Shown here: positions 30,401-38,453 of the stretch, piece after piece
Layout of the letters: every line of letters begins with the position of its first letter
Position numbering within the stretch: position 1 is the stretch's first letter
Origin: Hamadaea flava
GTDB taxonomy: Bacteria > Actinomycetota > Actinomycetes > Mycobacteriales > Micromonosporaceae
Direction: 5' to 3'
Length of the DNA stretch: 64,000 bases
NCBI RefSeq assembly: GCF_024172085.1
Contig: NZ_JAMZDZ010000001.1
Coordinates: 8,184,001-8,248,000, forward strand
Program-made: the position numbers and the translations under genes
The notes under the pieces: generated by a model
What the model was told of the DNA's origin: nothing
The model's input: the letters and a program-made list of their open reading frames with translations, nothing else
Databases searched by the model: none

Positions 30401-32927
30401 CCGGCGGCAGCGGCTCGGTCAGCCACTGCTGGAGGAACGTGACGATGACCGAGACGTCGGCCGCCGCGCGCTGCTGCGCCAGGAAGATCCGGAACACGGC
30501 GTCTTCCAGCTCCGGCGTACGCTCAAAGTCGTCGATGCCGTAGTGCGCGAGCGCCCGGGCCAGCCGGGTGCGGAAGGTCTCCGACAGCCCGGCCCGCTCG
30601 ACATCGAGGCTCTGCAGGTAGGTGTGGAAGTACTCGCGGGGGCTGTGCACCCGGGTGTCGGCCTTGTTCTCCTCGCCGGCCGGCCGGTTGCGGCTCAGCT
30701 CGGACAGGTCGGCGAAGACCTGCAGCAGCCCGGCTTCCCGGCGCAGCGGCCGATATCCCAGGTCGACCCGGGCGGCCAGATAGCTCGACAACGCCCGCCG
30801 CTCGTCGCGCGGATCGAGGTCGTAGCCGAGCAGCAGGCTGGTCAGGTCGGCGATGCCCCGGGTCACCCGCTCCTCGATGGTCCGGTCGGTCGGCTCGGCC
30901 GGCAGATCGAGGTCGACCGCCTCGGACTCGACGACCTCGGTCGCCGTGTCGTCGCCGATCGGCTCCAGGCGCAGCAACGGCGCACCGGTCTCGACCTGGC
31001 TGCCGACCGAGACCAGGCACTCCTTGACCCGAGCCTTGACCGGCGAGCGCAGGACGGTCTCCATCTTCATGCTCTCCAGGACGAGCACGGGCGCGCCCGC
31101 CTCGACCTCGTCGCCGACCGCCAGCGGGGTCGCGACCACCAGCGCGGGCGCGGGGGAGCGCAGCACGCCGCCCTCGTCGTGGCTGACGCGGTGGGTCACG
31201 CCGTCGACCTCGACCAGGTGGATCGGGCCGTGCGTGTCGGTGACGAGCCGGTAGCGGCGGCCGTTGACCACGATGCGGCCGGTGTGCTCGTCGAACCGCT
31301 CCAGCTCGACATCCACAGTGGAGGAATCGCCGTCGCCGACGCAGACGCGGAACCGCCCCGGACCGGTCTGCGCCACCGTCACCCGATAGGTCGCGCCACG
31401 CAGCTTCAGATCGATCGGACGGCCGCTCTCGTGCTGCACCTGCGGACGGCCGCCGTGCGCCGTCGACAGCAGCCGCTGCCGCTCGACCGTCGCCTCGTCC
31501 TCGTACGCCTCGATCGCGGCGGCGGCCAGCGCCACCCCGGAGTGCTGGGTGGACACGAGCCGGCCCTCGGCGCGTACGCGGTCGATCCAGCCGGTGTCGG
31601 CGCTGGCGTCGATCACCTCGGGCTGGTCGAGCAGGTCGAGCAGGAAGCTCTTGTTGGTCGCGCCGCCTTCGATGATGACCGTGGTCTCGGCGACGGCCCG
31701 GCGCAACCGGCCGAGCGCCTCCTCCCGGGTCCGCCCGTACGCGATGATCTTGGCGATCATGGAGTCGAAGTCGGCCGGGATGACGTCGCCCTCGCTGACC
31801 CCGGTGTCCACCCGTACGCCGGGACCGGCGGGCAGGGTCAGCCGCTCGATGCGGCCGGGGGACGGGGCGAAGTCGCGATCCGGGTCCTCGGCGTTGAGCC
31901 GCGCCTCGACGGCGTGCCCGATCTCGGTCGGTACGCGGTCGCCCAGCCGGCCGCCGCCCGCCACGTGGATCTGGGCCTTGACCAGGTCGAAGTCGGTGGT
32001 CGACTCGGTGATCGGGTGCTCGACCTGCAGCCGGGTGTTGACCTCCAGGAAGGCGAACAGCTTCTCACCCGGGTGGTACAGGAACTCGACGGTGCCCGCG
32101 CCTCGGTAGTCCACCGCCAGGGCCAGCCGCTCGGCCGCCCCCTTCAGCTCGGCGACCTGCTCGGGGGCCAGCACCGGCGAGGAGGACTCCTCGATGACCT
32201 TCTGGTTGCGCCGCTGCACCGAGCAGTCGCGTACGCCGAGCGCCCAAGCGGTGCCCTGACCGTCCGCGATGACCTGCACCTCGACGTGGCGCGCCCCGGT
32301 GACCAGGCGCTCCAGGAAGACGATGCCGCTGCCGAAGGCGCGTTCGGCCTCCAGGCTGGTCCGCTCGTACGCCTCGGTCAGCTCGCCGTCGCTGCGCACG
32401 ACCCGGATGCCCCGGCCGCCGCCGCCGGCGGTCGCTTTGAGCATCAACGGGTAGCCGATCTCGGCGGCGGCGCGCTTGGCCGCCTCGAGCGTCTCGACGG
32501 CGCCCCGGCTCCACGGCGCGACGGGCACGCCGACCTCTTCGGCGATCAGCTTCGAGCCGATCTTGTCGCCCAGTCGGCGCATGGCCTCCGGGCTCGGGCC
32601 GATGAAGGTCACGCCGATCTTCTCGCACATCTCGGCGAAGGCCGGGTCCTCGGCCACGAAGCCCCAGCCGACCCAGGCCGCGTCGGCGCGGGTCTCGATC
32701 AGCGCGCGTTCCAGGACGGCATGGTCCAGGTACGGCCGGGCCGACGCGGGCCCGATGCAGAAGCTCTGATCCGCCTCGCGGACGAAGGTCGCGGTGCGCT
32801 CGGCCTCGGTGTAGAGGGCGATGGTCTCGATCGGCGGAGCCCCGTCCGTCGCGTTGAGCTCGCGGACGGCGTGGATGAGCCGCATCGCGGCCTCTCCCCG
32901 GTTGACGATGGCGATACGGCTGAACAC
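27474..32927 (-). CDS. Single-chain biotin-dependent acyl-CoA carboxylase (BC-BCCP-central region-CT)
   Basis: 1,817 residues; GTG start with GGGAGGC upstream. Residues 1-450 biotin carboxylase: VNRGEAAMRLI, ATP-grasp KATAGGGGRGIRVV, FLEVNTRLQVEHPITE. Residues about 560-650 biotin carrier domain with LVLESMKMET, biotin-accepting Lys621. Residues 660-1240 a helical central region; 1250-1817 the carboxyltransferase (YPYELTDMLAG, NIVVAGITVGAQPYWNAEATMLMHTKGI, LVVLANLSGFDGSPESMRKLQLEYGAEIGRA). All functions of acetyl/propionyl-CoA carboxylase are on one chain, a domain order known from eukaryotic ACC and a minority of actinobacterial enzymes; most actinobacteria use separate AccA3/AccD/AccE. It makes malonyl- or methylmalonyl-CoA for lipid or polyketide synthesis. 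Confidence 0.93.
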   Translation of the reverse strand: MFSRIAIVNRGEAAMRLIHAVRELNATDGAPPIETIALYTEAERTATFVREADQSFCIGPASARPYLDHAVLERALIETRADAAWVGWGFVAEDPAFAEMCEKIGVTFIGPSPEAMRRLGDKIGSKLIAEEVGVPVAPWSRGAVETLEAAKRAAAEIGYPLMLKATAGGGGRGIRVVRSDGELTEAYERTSLEAERAFGSGIVFLERLVTGARHVEVQVIADGQGTAWALGVRDCSVQRRNQKVIEESSSPVLAPEQVAELKGAAERLALAVDYRGAGTVEFLYHPGEKLFAFLEVNTRLQVEHPITESTTDFDLVKAQIHVAGGGRLGDRVPTEIGHAVEARLNAEDPDRDFAPSPGRIERLTLPAGPGVRVDTGVSEGDVIPADFDSMIAKIIAYGRTREEALGRLRRAVAETTVIIEGGATNKSFLLDLLDQPEVIDASADTGWIDRVRAEGRLVSTQHSGVALAAAAIEAYEDEATVERQRLLSTAHGGRPQVQHESGRPIDLKLRGATYRVTVAQTGPGRFRVCVGDGDSSTVDVELERFDEHTGRIVVNGRRYRLVTDTHGPIHLVEVDGVTHRVSHDEGGVLRSPAPALVVATPLAVGDEVEAGAPVLVLESMKMETVLRSPVKARVKECLVSVGSQVETGAPLLRLEPIGDDTATEVVESEAVDLDLPAEPTDRTIEERVTRGIADLTSLLLGYDLDPRDERRALSSYLAARVDLGYRPLRREAGLLQVFADLSELSRNRPAGEENKADTRVHSPREYFHTYLQSLDVERAGLSETFRTRLARALAHYGIDDFERTPELEDAVFRIFLAQQRAAADVSVIVTFLQQWLTEPLPPENLREQVGQALEHLIAATQLRFPAVADLARSIVFRWAAQPMLRRKRAEVYADVRGHLRYLDEHPDAADRGERIAKMVATPEPLVRLLGQRIGRPGADHGPMLEVLSRRYYGNRGLIEATCADRAGAAFFTAAYDRDGGRFRLVATAADHADLPAALAEVAALSTQDTVADVYVTWDHQPDADTMAATLRQILDQAGLLDVVQRVTMTVAGDAGAAMHHHFTFLPGSGEDLVIRGLHPLIAQRLQLPRLRNFTLNRLPSADEEVYVFHCVAPDNPADERIAAMAQVRDLTPLRDGEGRIVALPAVEGALDACLDAIRKAQAQRPAKKRFDTNRITLYVWPPIELSVAELNDVAHRVLPITAGAGLEEVLFIGRQRDEATGELIEIAVKISYDQGMQISAAEPTNEPIQPLDDYRQKVLAARRRGTTYPYELTDMLAGTDGTFIEHDLDDTGALVPVDRPKGQNKAGLVAGVVRTPTERYPEGVTRVVLLGDPTKALGALSEPECARVIAALDLAERMRVPLDWFALSAGARISMDSGTENMDWVAAALKRIVEFTQAGGEINIVVAGITVGAQPYWNAEATMLMHTKGILVMTPDSAMVLTGKQSLDFSGGVSAEDNFGIGGYDRVMGPNGQAQYWAPDLRGAREVLMAHYDHAYVAPGETRPRRAATTDPTDRDVSGYPHSMPDSDFTTVGEIFSKERNPDRKKAFDIRSLMRALADQDHAVLERWAGMADAETAVVQDVHLGGIPVTLLGIESRSVSRRGFPPTDGPDTYTAGTLFPQSSKKAARAINAASGNRPLVVLANLSGFDGSPESMRKLQLEYGAEIGRAIVNFQGPIVFTVISRYHGGAFVVFSKALNPSMTVLAVDGSFASVIGGAPAAAVVFVGDVNGRTAKDVRVTDLEKAIAAASGAERAALISQLTEVRSSVRAEKLGEVAAEFDRVHSIQRAVEVGSVDAIIRPEELRPQIIAAVERGLAA

Positions 32928-33018
32928 CGAGTAAGCCTCCCAAAGCTTCGTACGCCGATGGACGGGGCCTCCCGGGTTGTGGAGGGGTCCGAGGCAGGGC
33001 CTAAGTCAACCTTCGCGG

Positions 33019-33032
33019 TTACTCATCAGTAG
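33019..33032. promoter_or_regulatory. Palindrome upstream of the carboxylase
   Basis: TTACTCATCAGTAG: arms TTACT and AGTAG around CATC, flanked by TTCGC on the left and CGAA on the right, about 92 bp before the carboxylase start. It is a candidate TetR-type operator. 32928-33195 otherwise shows no gene. Confidence 0.4.
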
Positions 33033-33195
33033 CGAATCGTTGGACTCGCCAGCTCGGGTGGGCGAAAATTGTGGGGATCCTCCAACAGAAGGTGTGGGAT
33101 TGGTCAGTCCGGCCGGGGTGGACATCCACGGTCGTCACGAGCGGGCCACCCGCTCCCAGCTCGCTGAGCAGGGCGTCCGAGCGGTGCGTACGGCG

Positions 33196-33300
33196 TCAGG
33201 CGAGCGGCTCGGCAGTGTTCTCCCGCAGAATCTGGCGCATGGCCCGGATCGCGACGATCAGAATCCAGACCGGTAGGACGACACCTGCGATGAGCGGCAA
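33196..33300 (-). CDS. Possible 34-residue single-span membrane peptide
   Basis: A short frame starting TTG at 33300, 12 bp after the deacetylase stop and in the same strand and frame. It encodes one hydrophobic helix (PLIAGVVLPVWILIVAIRAM) followed by a basic-polar tail RQILRENTAEPLA. A weak GAAAG lies upstream of the TTG. Length, single span and positive-inside tail are typical of small membrane proteins, but the start codon is weak and it may be non-coding. No other gene is seen between 32928 and 33312. Confidence 0.3.
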   Translation of the reverse strand: MPLIAGVVLPVWILIVAIRAMRQILRENTAEPLA

Positions 33301-33312
33301 GATGCTTTCGGA

Positions 33313-34044
33313 TCAGGTGAGCAGGGTGGTCGCCGTGACCGGGGTCAGGCCGCGCTTGCGCAAGGCCGCGATCAGCTCGGGTAACGCCTCGACGGTGCCG
33401 GGATGGCCGAGGTGCAGGCTCACGATCGATCCATTGTGTACGCCGTCCAGCGTGGTCCGGACGACGGCGGCCGGACCGGGATCGGTGTAGTCCAGCGAGT
33501 CGACGTCGTACGCCAAACAGGTCGGGTATCCCGCGCGCTGGGCCTGCCGCTGGAGGGCGGCCGACGCCCGGGGTGTCTGCGAGGGCCGGAACCAGCGCCC
33601 GGCCGAACCGGTCAGCCGGCGGAGCACGTCGGCGCAGCGGGTGATCTCGGCGTACTGGGCGGCGGTGGGCAGGCTGCTGATGTCGGCGTGAGAGTAGGTG
33701 TGGTTGCCCAGCTCGTGACCGCCGTCGAGGATGGCGCGGGCCGACGCCGGGTGCTCGTCGAGCCAGCTGCCGACCGCGAGGACCGTCACCGGCGCGTCCA
33801 GCTGCGCCAGGACGGCCAGCGTTGTGCGTACCAGTTGATCTTCGCCTTGGCCGTGGAAGGTGAGCGCGACCTGCGCGCGGTCGCGCGGGCCGTGGACGAT
33901 CTCGCCGGGCCGGGGTGACGGCGAGGGCGACGCGGACGGTGCGGCCGACGGACTCGGGCTGGGGGTCTGTGCCTGGGGTTCTGCGCCGCAGCCGGCGAGC
34001 GTGAGGGCGCCCGCCGCGAGTGCCGCGCGGCGGGTGAGCTGCAT
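33313..34044 (-). CDS. NodB-like polysaccharide deacetylase lipoprotein with altered motif 1
   Basis: 243 residues from the ATG at 34044. Lipoprotein signal RRAALAAGALTLAGCG (lipobox LAGC), then a Pro/Ser-rich linker. NodB homology domain: motif 1 reads ALTFHGQGE where TFDDG is usual, so the catalytic-base Asp and metal-ligand Asp are absent; motif 2 HELGNHTYSH keeps both metal His residues; RWFRPSQTP replaces the usual RPPYG; motif 5 IVSLHLGHPGT keeps the His. It may bind glycans without normal deacetylation, or use a different base. Surface-anchored. The TFHGQG variant recurs in actinobacteria (from memory). Confidence 0.8.
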   Translation of the reverse strand: MQLTRRAALAAGALTLAGCGAEPQAQTPSPSPSAAPSASPSPSPRPGEIVHGPRDRAQVALTFHGQGEDQLVRTTLAVLAQLDAPVTVLAVGSWLDEHPASARAILDGGHELGNHTYSHADISSLPTAAQYAEITRCADVLRRLTGSAGRWFRPSQTPRASAALQRQAQRAGYPTCLAYDVDSLDYTDPGPAAVVRTTLDGVHNGSIVSLHLGHPGTVEALPELIAALRKRGLTPVTATTLLT

Positions 34045-34192
34045 GCACGCCAGCGTAGGCCGGGCCGGTGCGGTGACCGGCCCGGCACGCCGGACTCCTC
34101 CATACCTGGGCGTGGCACGGGATGGCGCACGCGACTTGCCGCCTGGTTCACCATCGGCGAGGATGAGGCGACGGAACGTGACGGAGGCAGGG

Positions 34193-34588
34193 ATGGTGAT
34201 TACGACCTCGGCGTACCTCCGGCTGCCGCTCGACCACACCGCGCCCGCGGCCGCCCGGCACGGCGCCAAACCCGTCCTGATCGGCTGGGGCTGCACCGAC
34301 GAGACCTGGCTCGGCGACGCCGCCGTGGTCATCAGTGAACTGGTCTCCAACGCGGTCATCCACGCCGACGGCTGCGTCGAGTTGAGCTTGGAACTGCGCG
34401 GCGGCCGAGTGGTCTGGATCGGCGTCGCCGACACCTCCTCAACCGTCCCGGTGCGCCGAGTCGCCACCGTCGACGGCGGACACGGGCTGGCCATCGTCGA
34501 AGACCTCACGGCCCGGCTGCACGTGCAGCGCTACCACCGCGGCAAGCGAGTCTGGGCGGTCCTGCGCCCCTGCCCCCTGGGCATCTAG
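34193..34588 (+). CDS. RsbW-like ATP-binding (anti-sigma type) protein
   Basis: 131 residues from the ATG at 34193 (ACGGAGGCAGG upstream). GHKL ATPase fold: N box AAVVISELVSNAVIHADG, then VDGGHGLAIVEDLTARL as the G2 box. No His-acceptor domain, so it matches RsbW/SpoIIAB-type serine kinases that sequester sigma factors or phosphorylate antagonists, a family greatly expanded in actinobacteria. No sigma factor or anti-anti-sigma gene is adjacent, so its partner is unknown. Divergent from the deacetylase gene. Confidence 0.85.
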   Translation: MVITTSAYLRLPLDHTAPAAARHGAKPVLIGWGCTDETWLGDAAVVISELVSNAVIHADGCVELSLELRGGRVVWIGVADTSSTVPVRRVATVDGGHGLAIVEDLTARLHVQRYHRGKRVWAVLRPCPLGI

Positions 34589-34649
34589 CCCGCTGGGATG
34601 GGCGGAAGTTCTCATCGTCTTCTCATCAGGCTCTGGGCAAGGTTGGAGC

Positions 34650-36419
34650 GTGCCCGATTCCTCCGACGCCCGGCGCAAGCCGGTGACCGAGCGCCGTCCC
34701 CCGGCGCGGGTGCCCTCCAGCGTTCGCTGGACGGCACGGTTCCTGGCTCTCGCCGGTGTCGTCGACCTGCTGACCGTTCTGCTGCCGCCGGCTCGATACC
34801 GGCTGAGCCTGCTCACCGAGGTCGTGCCCCTCACCGGGGTGCAGACCGCCCGGGCCGCCACCGCGGCCGTCGGCCTCCTGCTGATCTATCTCAGCGTCGG
34901 GCTGCGGCGTCGCACTCGCGAGGCCTGGTTCCTGGCGGTCGCCCTGGCCTTGGTGAGCGCGGCGCTGAACGTGCTGAAGGGGCTGGATCTGGACGCGGCC
35001 GCCATTTCGGCGGGCCTGCTGGCCGCTCTCCTGGGCGGCCGGCGGGACTATTGCGCGGCCGTCGAACGGACCAGCCGATGGCGGGCACTCGCGGCGCTGG
35101 CCGGATTCGGGGCAGCGGGCCTGGCGGTCGGGGTGGCGGAGATCGCCGTCCGGTCCCGTGCCCTCGAACCCGGCCAGTCGCCGCGTCTCTGGGTGGTCGA
35201 CGCCGCGGAGGGAATGGTGGGGGTTACCGGCCCACTGCGGTTCACCCGCCCGGCGGTGGCCGACGCGGTGTCGCTGACCACCGGGACGATGGGGCTGCTT
35301 GCGGCGGCCGTCGCCCTGGTGCTGTTGCTGCGCCCGCTCGGCCGCCGCCCGGGGCATACGCCGGACGACGTCGAACGCATCGGCCGGTTGCTGGCCACGC
35401 ACGGCCGCCAGGACTCGCTCGGCTACTTCGCGCTGCGGCCGGACAAGTCGGTGATCTGGTCGCCGACCGGCAAGGCCGGGGTGGCGTACCGGGTGATCTG
35501 GGGGGTCAGCCTCGCGTCGGGGGATCCGATCGGCGATCCCGAGGCGTGGCCGGGTGCGGTCGAGGCCTGGCTCGCCGACTGCCGCCGTAACCGGTGGACG
35601 CCGGCGGTGCTCGGCTGCGGCGAACGGGCTGGTCTCGCGTACGCCAAGCAGGGGCTGAACGCCATCGAACTGGGCGACGAGGCGCTGGTGGACGTGGCGG
35701 AGTTCGCATTGGACGGTCGTTCGATGCGGGCCGTACGCCAAGCGGTCGGCCGGGTCGAACGGGCGGGCTACACCTGCCACCTGGCCCGGCAGCGGGATCT
35801 GTCGCCGGACATGCTCGCCGAGGCCCGGCGCGCCTGCCACCAGTTACGCGACGGCGAGGTCGAACGCGGCTTCTCCATGGCGCTGTCCCGGGTCGGCGAT
35901 CCGGCCGACGGCGACTGCCTGCTGGTGCTGGCCCGGGATGCCGACGGCCGGCTGCGCGGCCTGCTCCAGTTCGTTCCGTGGGGGGACGACGGGCTGTCGC
36001 TGGACGTGATGCGTCGGGATCGGGCGGCCGACAACGGGCTGATCGAATACATGGTGGTCACGGTGCTTCGGCAGGCGGCCGACCTCGGAGTCAGTCGCGT
36101 GTCGCTGAACTTCGCCGTGCTGCGGTCGGTCTTCGCCCGAGGCGACCGGCTGGGCGCCGGGCCGGTGCTGCGCCTCTGGTACCACGTCCTGATGCTGGCC
36201 TCGCGCTACTGGCAGCTCGAATCGCTGTACCGGGCCAACGCCAAGTACCTGCCGAGGTGGCAGCCGCGATACCTCTGCTATCCGTCGATGGCGGACCTGC
36301 CCCGGATCGGTCTGGCCGCGCTGCGGGCCGAGGCGTTCCTGACCATGCCGCCGATCCGGCTGCGGCCGCGTACGCTGCCCGAGGTGGCGACCGCGAAACA
36401 GGTGGCCACGTGGGGCTGA
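34650..36419 (+). CDS. MprF/LysX-like membrane lysyltransferase-domain protein (DUF2156)
   Basis: 589 residues from GTG 34650. N-terminal 230 residues hold six or seven membrane helices; residues 250-560 form a GNAT-like phosphatidylglycerol lysyltransferase domain (DSLGYFALRPDKSVIWSPTGKAGVAYRVI, GDPIGDPEAWPGAVEAWL, RDLSPDMLAEARRACHQLRDG, GLLQFVPWGDDGLSLDVMRRD, VSRVSLNFAVLRSVFARGD). There is no attached lysyl-tRNA synthetase, unlike LysX. Known relatives add Lys or Ala to phosphatidylglycerol and give resistance to cationic peptides. First of three overlapping or close genes with a membrane protein and an esterase. Confidence 0.88.
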   Translation: MPDSSDARRKPVTERRPPARVPSSVRWTARFLALAGVVDLLTVLLPPARYRLSLLTEVVPLTGVQTARAATAAVGLLLIYLSVGLRRRTREAWFLAVALALVSAALNVLKGLDLDAAAISAGLLAALLGGRRDYCAAVERTSRWRALAALAGFGAAGLAVGVAEIAVRSRALEPGQSPRLWVVDAAEGMVGVTGPLRFTRPAVADAVSLTTGTMGLLAAAVALVLLLRPLGRRPGHTPDDVERIGRLLATHGRQDSLGYFALRPDKSVIWSPTGKAGVAYRVIWGVSLASGDPIGDPEAWPGAVEAWLADCRRNRWTPAVLGCGERAGLAYAKQGLNAIELGDEALVDVAEFALDGRSMRAVRQAVGRVERAGYTCHLARQRDLSPDMLAEARRACHQLRDGEVERGFSMALSRVGDPADGDCLLVLARDADGRLRGLLQFVPWGDDGLSLDVMRRDRAADNGLIEYMVVTVLRQAADLGVSRVSLNFAVLRSVFARGDRLGAGPVLRLWYHVLMLASRYWQLESLYRANAKYLPRWQPRYLCYPSMADLPRIGLAALRAEAFLTMPPIRLRPRTLPEVATAKQVATWG

Positions 36420-37363
36420 CCAGTCTCACGCTGCTCGCCGTGGCCTTCGTCGCCACTGCCGCCGCCCTGGCCGGTCTGGTGTTGCTCTGGCGGCGGCTGC
36501 GCGGCCCGCTCGTCGTGCTGCGGGTCGCCGGCATTGTGGTGGCCGAGACCCTGCTGTTGGCCTCGATCGGGTTGACCGTGAACCGGGCCGGCGACTTCTA
36601 CCCGAGTTGGGCGTCGCTGCGCGGCGAGACCACTCCGATCCAGCAGTCCACCACCCAGGCCGTACGCCTCAGCCCGGAGCTGGCCGCGCAGGCGGCGTCG
36701 GGACGGCAGAACGGCCTGGTGTTCCCCTGGCATCCGGCGGGGGAGCGCGCCTGGCGCCTGGCCGGGTCACCGGTCGCGTACCTCCCGCCGGAGTCCTTCC
36801 AGGAGGACGGCCTCGCAGTCCCGGTGATCGTCGTCGAGTCGACGGCCGCCGTTCCCACCGACGCCGCGATTCCGGGGCTGGCCAGGGCGGCGGGTGAACC
36901 CGTGGCCCTGGTCTTCGTCCGGCTCGGCCCGAAGACCCCGATCCCGGTGCTCGCGATCGGGCTGGGCCGGGACCTGCCCGCCACGCTGCCGGTGCTGGGT
37001 CACGGCTGGGCGCTCGTCGGGTCCGGCTCGGCGGCTCTGAGCCTCTGGCAGGCGGGCCAGCAGCGGTTCGTCGCGCTGGCTTTGACCCCGCAACCGGATC
37101 AGGCGACTGTCCACAGGGCACAGTCGGCGGTCCGCACCCGGCTGTGGACCGGCCCCGACCTCACCGGCGCGCTGCGTTGGGCAGGCACGCAGACCCCGCC
37201 GCCGTTGCGGCCACCGGTCGCGCTGACGCCCCTGCCTGCGCCGTCCGTCTCGCCGCAGTCCGTCTCGCCGCCGGTTTCGGCGACGCCCACCGTCTACCGG
37301 CTGGGCGTTGATCATGGACTTTCCGGTCACGACACACCGCCGACACCACGGTCAACTCCATGA
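36410..37363 (+). CDS. Membrane-anchored protein, unknown, MprF-like operon
   Basis: 317 residues from the GTG at 36410, inside the end of the preceding gene. Two N-terminal membrane helices (LTLLAVAFVATAAALAGLVLL and VAGIVVAETLLLASIGLTV), then a mostly external domain with RTRLWTGPDLTGALRWAGTQ; the middle has an alpha/beta-hydrolase-like layout (VPVIVVES, AGEPVALVFVRLG, HGWALVGSGSAAL) but no clear catalytic triad. A Pro/Ser-rich tail runs into a hairpin at the end. It may be a degenerate relative of the esterase next to it; function unknown. Confidence 0.7.
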   Translation: MGLTSLTLLAVAFVATAAALAGLVLLWRRLRGPLVVLRVAGIVVAETLLLASIGLTVNRAGDFYPSWASLRGETTPIQQSTTQAVRLSPELAAQAASGRQNGLVFPWHPAGERAWRLAGSPVAYLPPESFQEDGLAVPVIVVESTAAVPTDAAIPGLARAAGEPVALVFVRLGPKTPIPVLAIGLGRDLPATLPVLGHGWALVGSGSAALSLWQAGQQRFVALALTPQPDQATVHRAQSAVRTRLWTGPDLTGALRWAGTQTPPPLRPPVALTPLPAPSVSPQSVSPPVSATPTVYRLGVDHGLSGHDTPPTPRSTP

Positions 37364-37370
37364 TCAACGC
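37305..37370. terminator. GATCATGGA-type hairpin, 14-bp perfect arms
   Basis: GCGTTGATCATGGA (37305-37318) and TCCATGATCAACGC (37357-37370) around a 38-nt loop that includes the stop codon of the preceding gene. Hairpins starting TTGATCATGGA are a recurrent intergenic element in Micromonosporaceae as I recall. Only 36 bp remain before the esterase start, so it may attenuate that gene. Confidence 0.6.
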
Positions 37371-37406
37371 GCCGATCGGCGGGGCGAGCGGGGGGAGGGG
37401 GATGGG

Positions 37407-38453
37407 GTGGCGCCGGACGGTGAGGTGACTCAGGTCGTCGCGTTGGCGGCGACGGTGCTGGTCGCGATCGCGACGGCGGTCGGCTGGGATCGGCTGCGCG
37501 GCCGGGCGGCTCTTCCCCTTCGGGTGACAGCGGTCGTCGCCTGCCTCGTGACCTCCGTCGCGGCGGGCTTCGTCGCGGTGGATCGGACGTTCGAGTTGTA
37601 CGGCTCCTGGTCGGATCTGCTCGGCATGGCGTCCGCCGACGAGCCGGTGGCGATGGCACAGCCGCCGGCCGACGCCACGCACAGCCAGATCGTCTCGTTC
37701 ACCGTGCACGGCAAGGCCAGCCACATCGACCTGCCCGCGTACGCGTATCTGCCGGCCGGGTACGCGACCGAGACCCGGCGGCTGCCGGTGGTGGAGGCGC
37801 TCGACGGGTTCCCCGGCAGTCCCCGGGTCTGGCTGCGTTCGCTGCTGGCCCAGCAGGTGCTGGATCAGGAGATCGCGGCGCGGCGCATACCGCCGATGAT
37901 CGTGGTCTTCCCGACCCAGACGCAGACCGCCCAACGGGACTTGGAATGTGTCGACGCCGTCGGCGGCCCGGCGATGGACACCTTCCTGACGACGGACGTG
38001 CCCGACGCCGTCGAGCACCAGTTCCGCGTACGCTCCGACGCGGCGGGCTGGGGCTTGATCGGCTACTCCACCGGCGGTTTCTGCGCGGTGAATCTCGCGT
38101 TGCGCCACCCCGACCGGTACGCCGCCGCGGCCAGCCTGTCCGGCTACTTCTCGGCGATCACCGACCGCACGACCGGCGACCTGTACCGGGGTTCGCCGCA
38201 GACGAGGCTGGAGAACTCGCCGTTGTGGCGGGCGACGTCGCTGCCGGTGCCGTCGATGTCGCTGTACATCGCGACCGCGGCGGACGACCGGCCCGGATAC
38301 GTCCAGCTCCGCCGGTTCGCCGAGGCCGCGAAGCCGCCGCTGCGGATCACCACCGCGACGATTCCGGTCGGCGGGCACAGCCGCAAGGTGTGGCGCCAGA
38401 TGGCCGCCCCGGCCTTCGACTGGCTCGCCTCCTGGCTGGCCGGCCCCGAATGA
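37407..38453 (+). CDS. Membrane-anchored alpha/beta-hydrolase esterase (antigen 85-like)
   Basis: 348 residues from GTG 37407 (GGGGGGAGGGGG upstream); the nearby ATG at 37402 is out of frame. Two N-terminal hydrophobic segments (VVALAATVLVAIATAVGW, VTAVVACLVTSVAAGFVAV), then an external hydrolase domain: RLPVVEALDGFPGSP, PMIVVFPTQTQ, the nucleophile elbow GLIGYSTGGFCAVNLAL, ASLSGYFSA, and VGGHSRKVWRQM with the catalytic His. It is like mycolyltransferase/antigen 85-type esterases. With the MprF-like gene it suggests envelope-lipid or aminoacyl-ester modification. Confidence 0.82.
   Translation: MAPDGEVTQVVALAATVLVAIATAVGWDRLRGRAALPLRVTAVVACLVTSVAAGFVAVDRTFELYGSWSDLLGMASADEPVAMAQPPADATHSQIVSFTVHGKASHIDLPAYAYLPAGYATETRRLPVVEALDGFPGSPRVWLRSLLAQQVLDQEIAARRIPPMIVVFPTQTQTAQRDLECVDAVGGPAMDTFLTTDVPDAVEHQFRVRSDAAGWGLIGYSTGGFCAVNLALRHPDRYAAAASLSGYFSAITDRTTGDLYRGSPQTRLENSPLWRATSLPVPSMSLYIATAADDRPGYVQLRRFAEAAKPPLRITTATIPVGGHSRKVWRQMAAPAFDWLASWLAGPE

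Noticed and set aside
27579-33032. A 1,817-codon open frame on the plus strand, antisense to the carboxylase
   Set aside because: It mirrors the GC-rich coding strand of the carboxylase, has low-complexity Arg/Gly/Asp composition and no recognisable domain; long antisense frames are usual at this GC content.
37402-37404. ATG at 37402 as start of the membrane esterase
   Set aside because: It is out of frame with the hydrolase domain; the GTG at 37407 is in frame and has the G-rich ribosome site.
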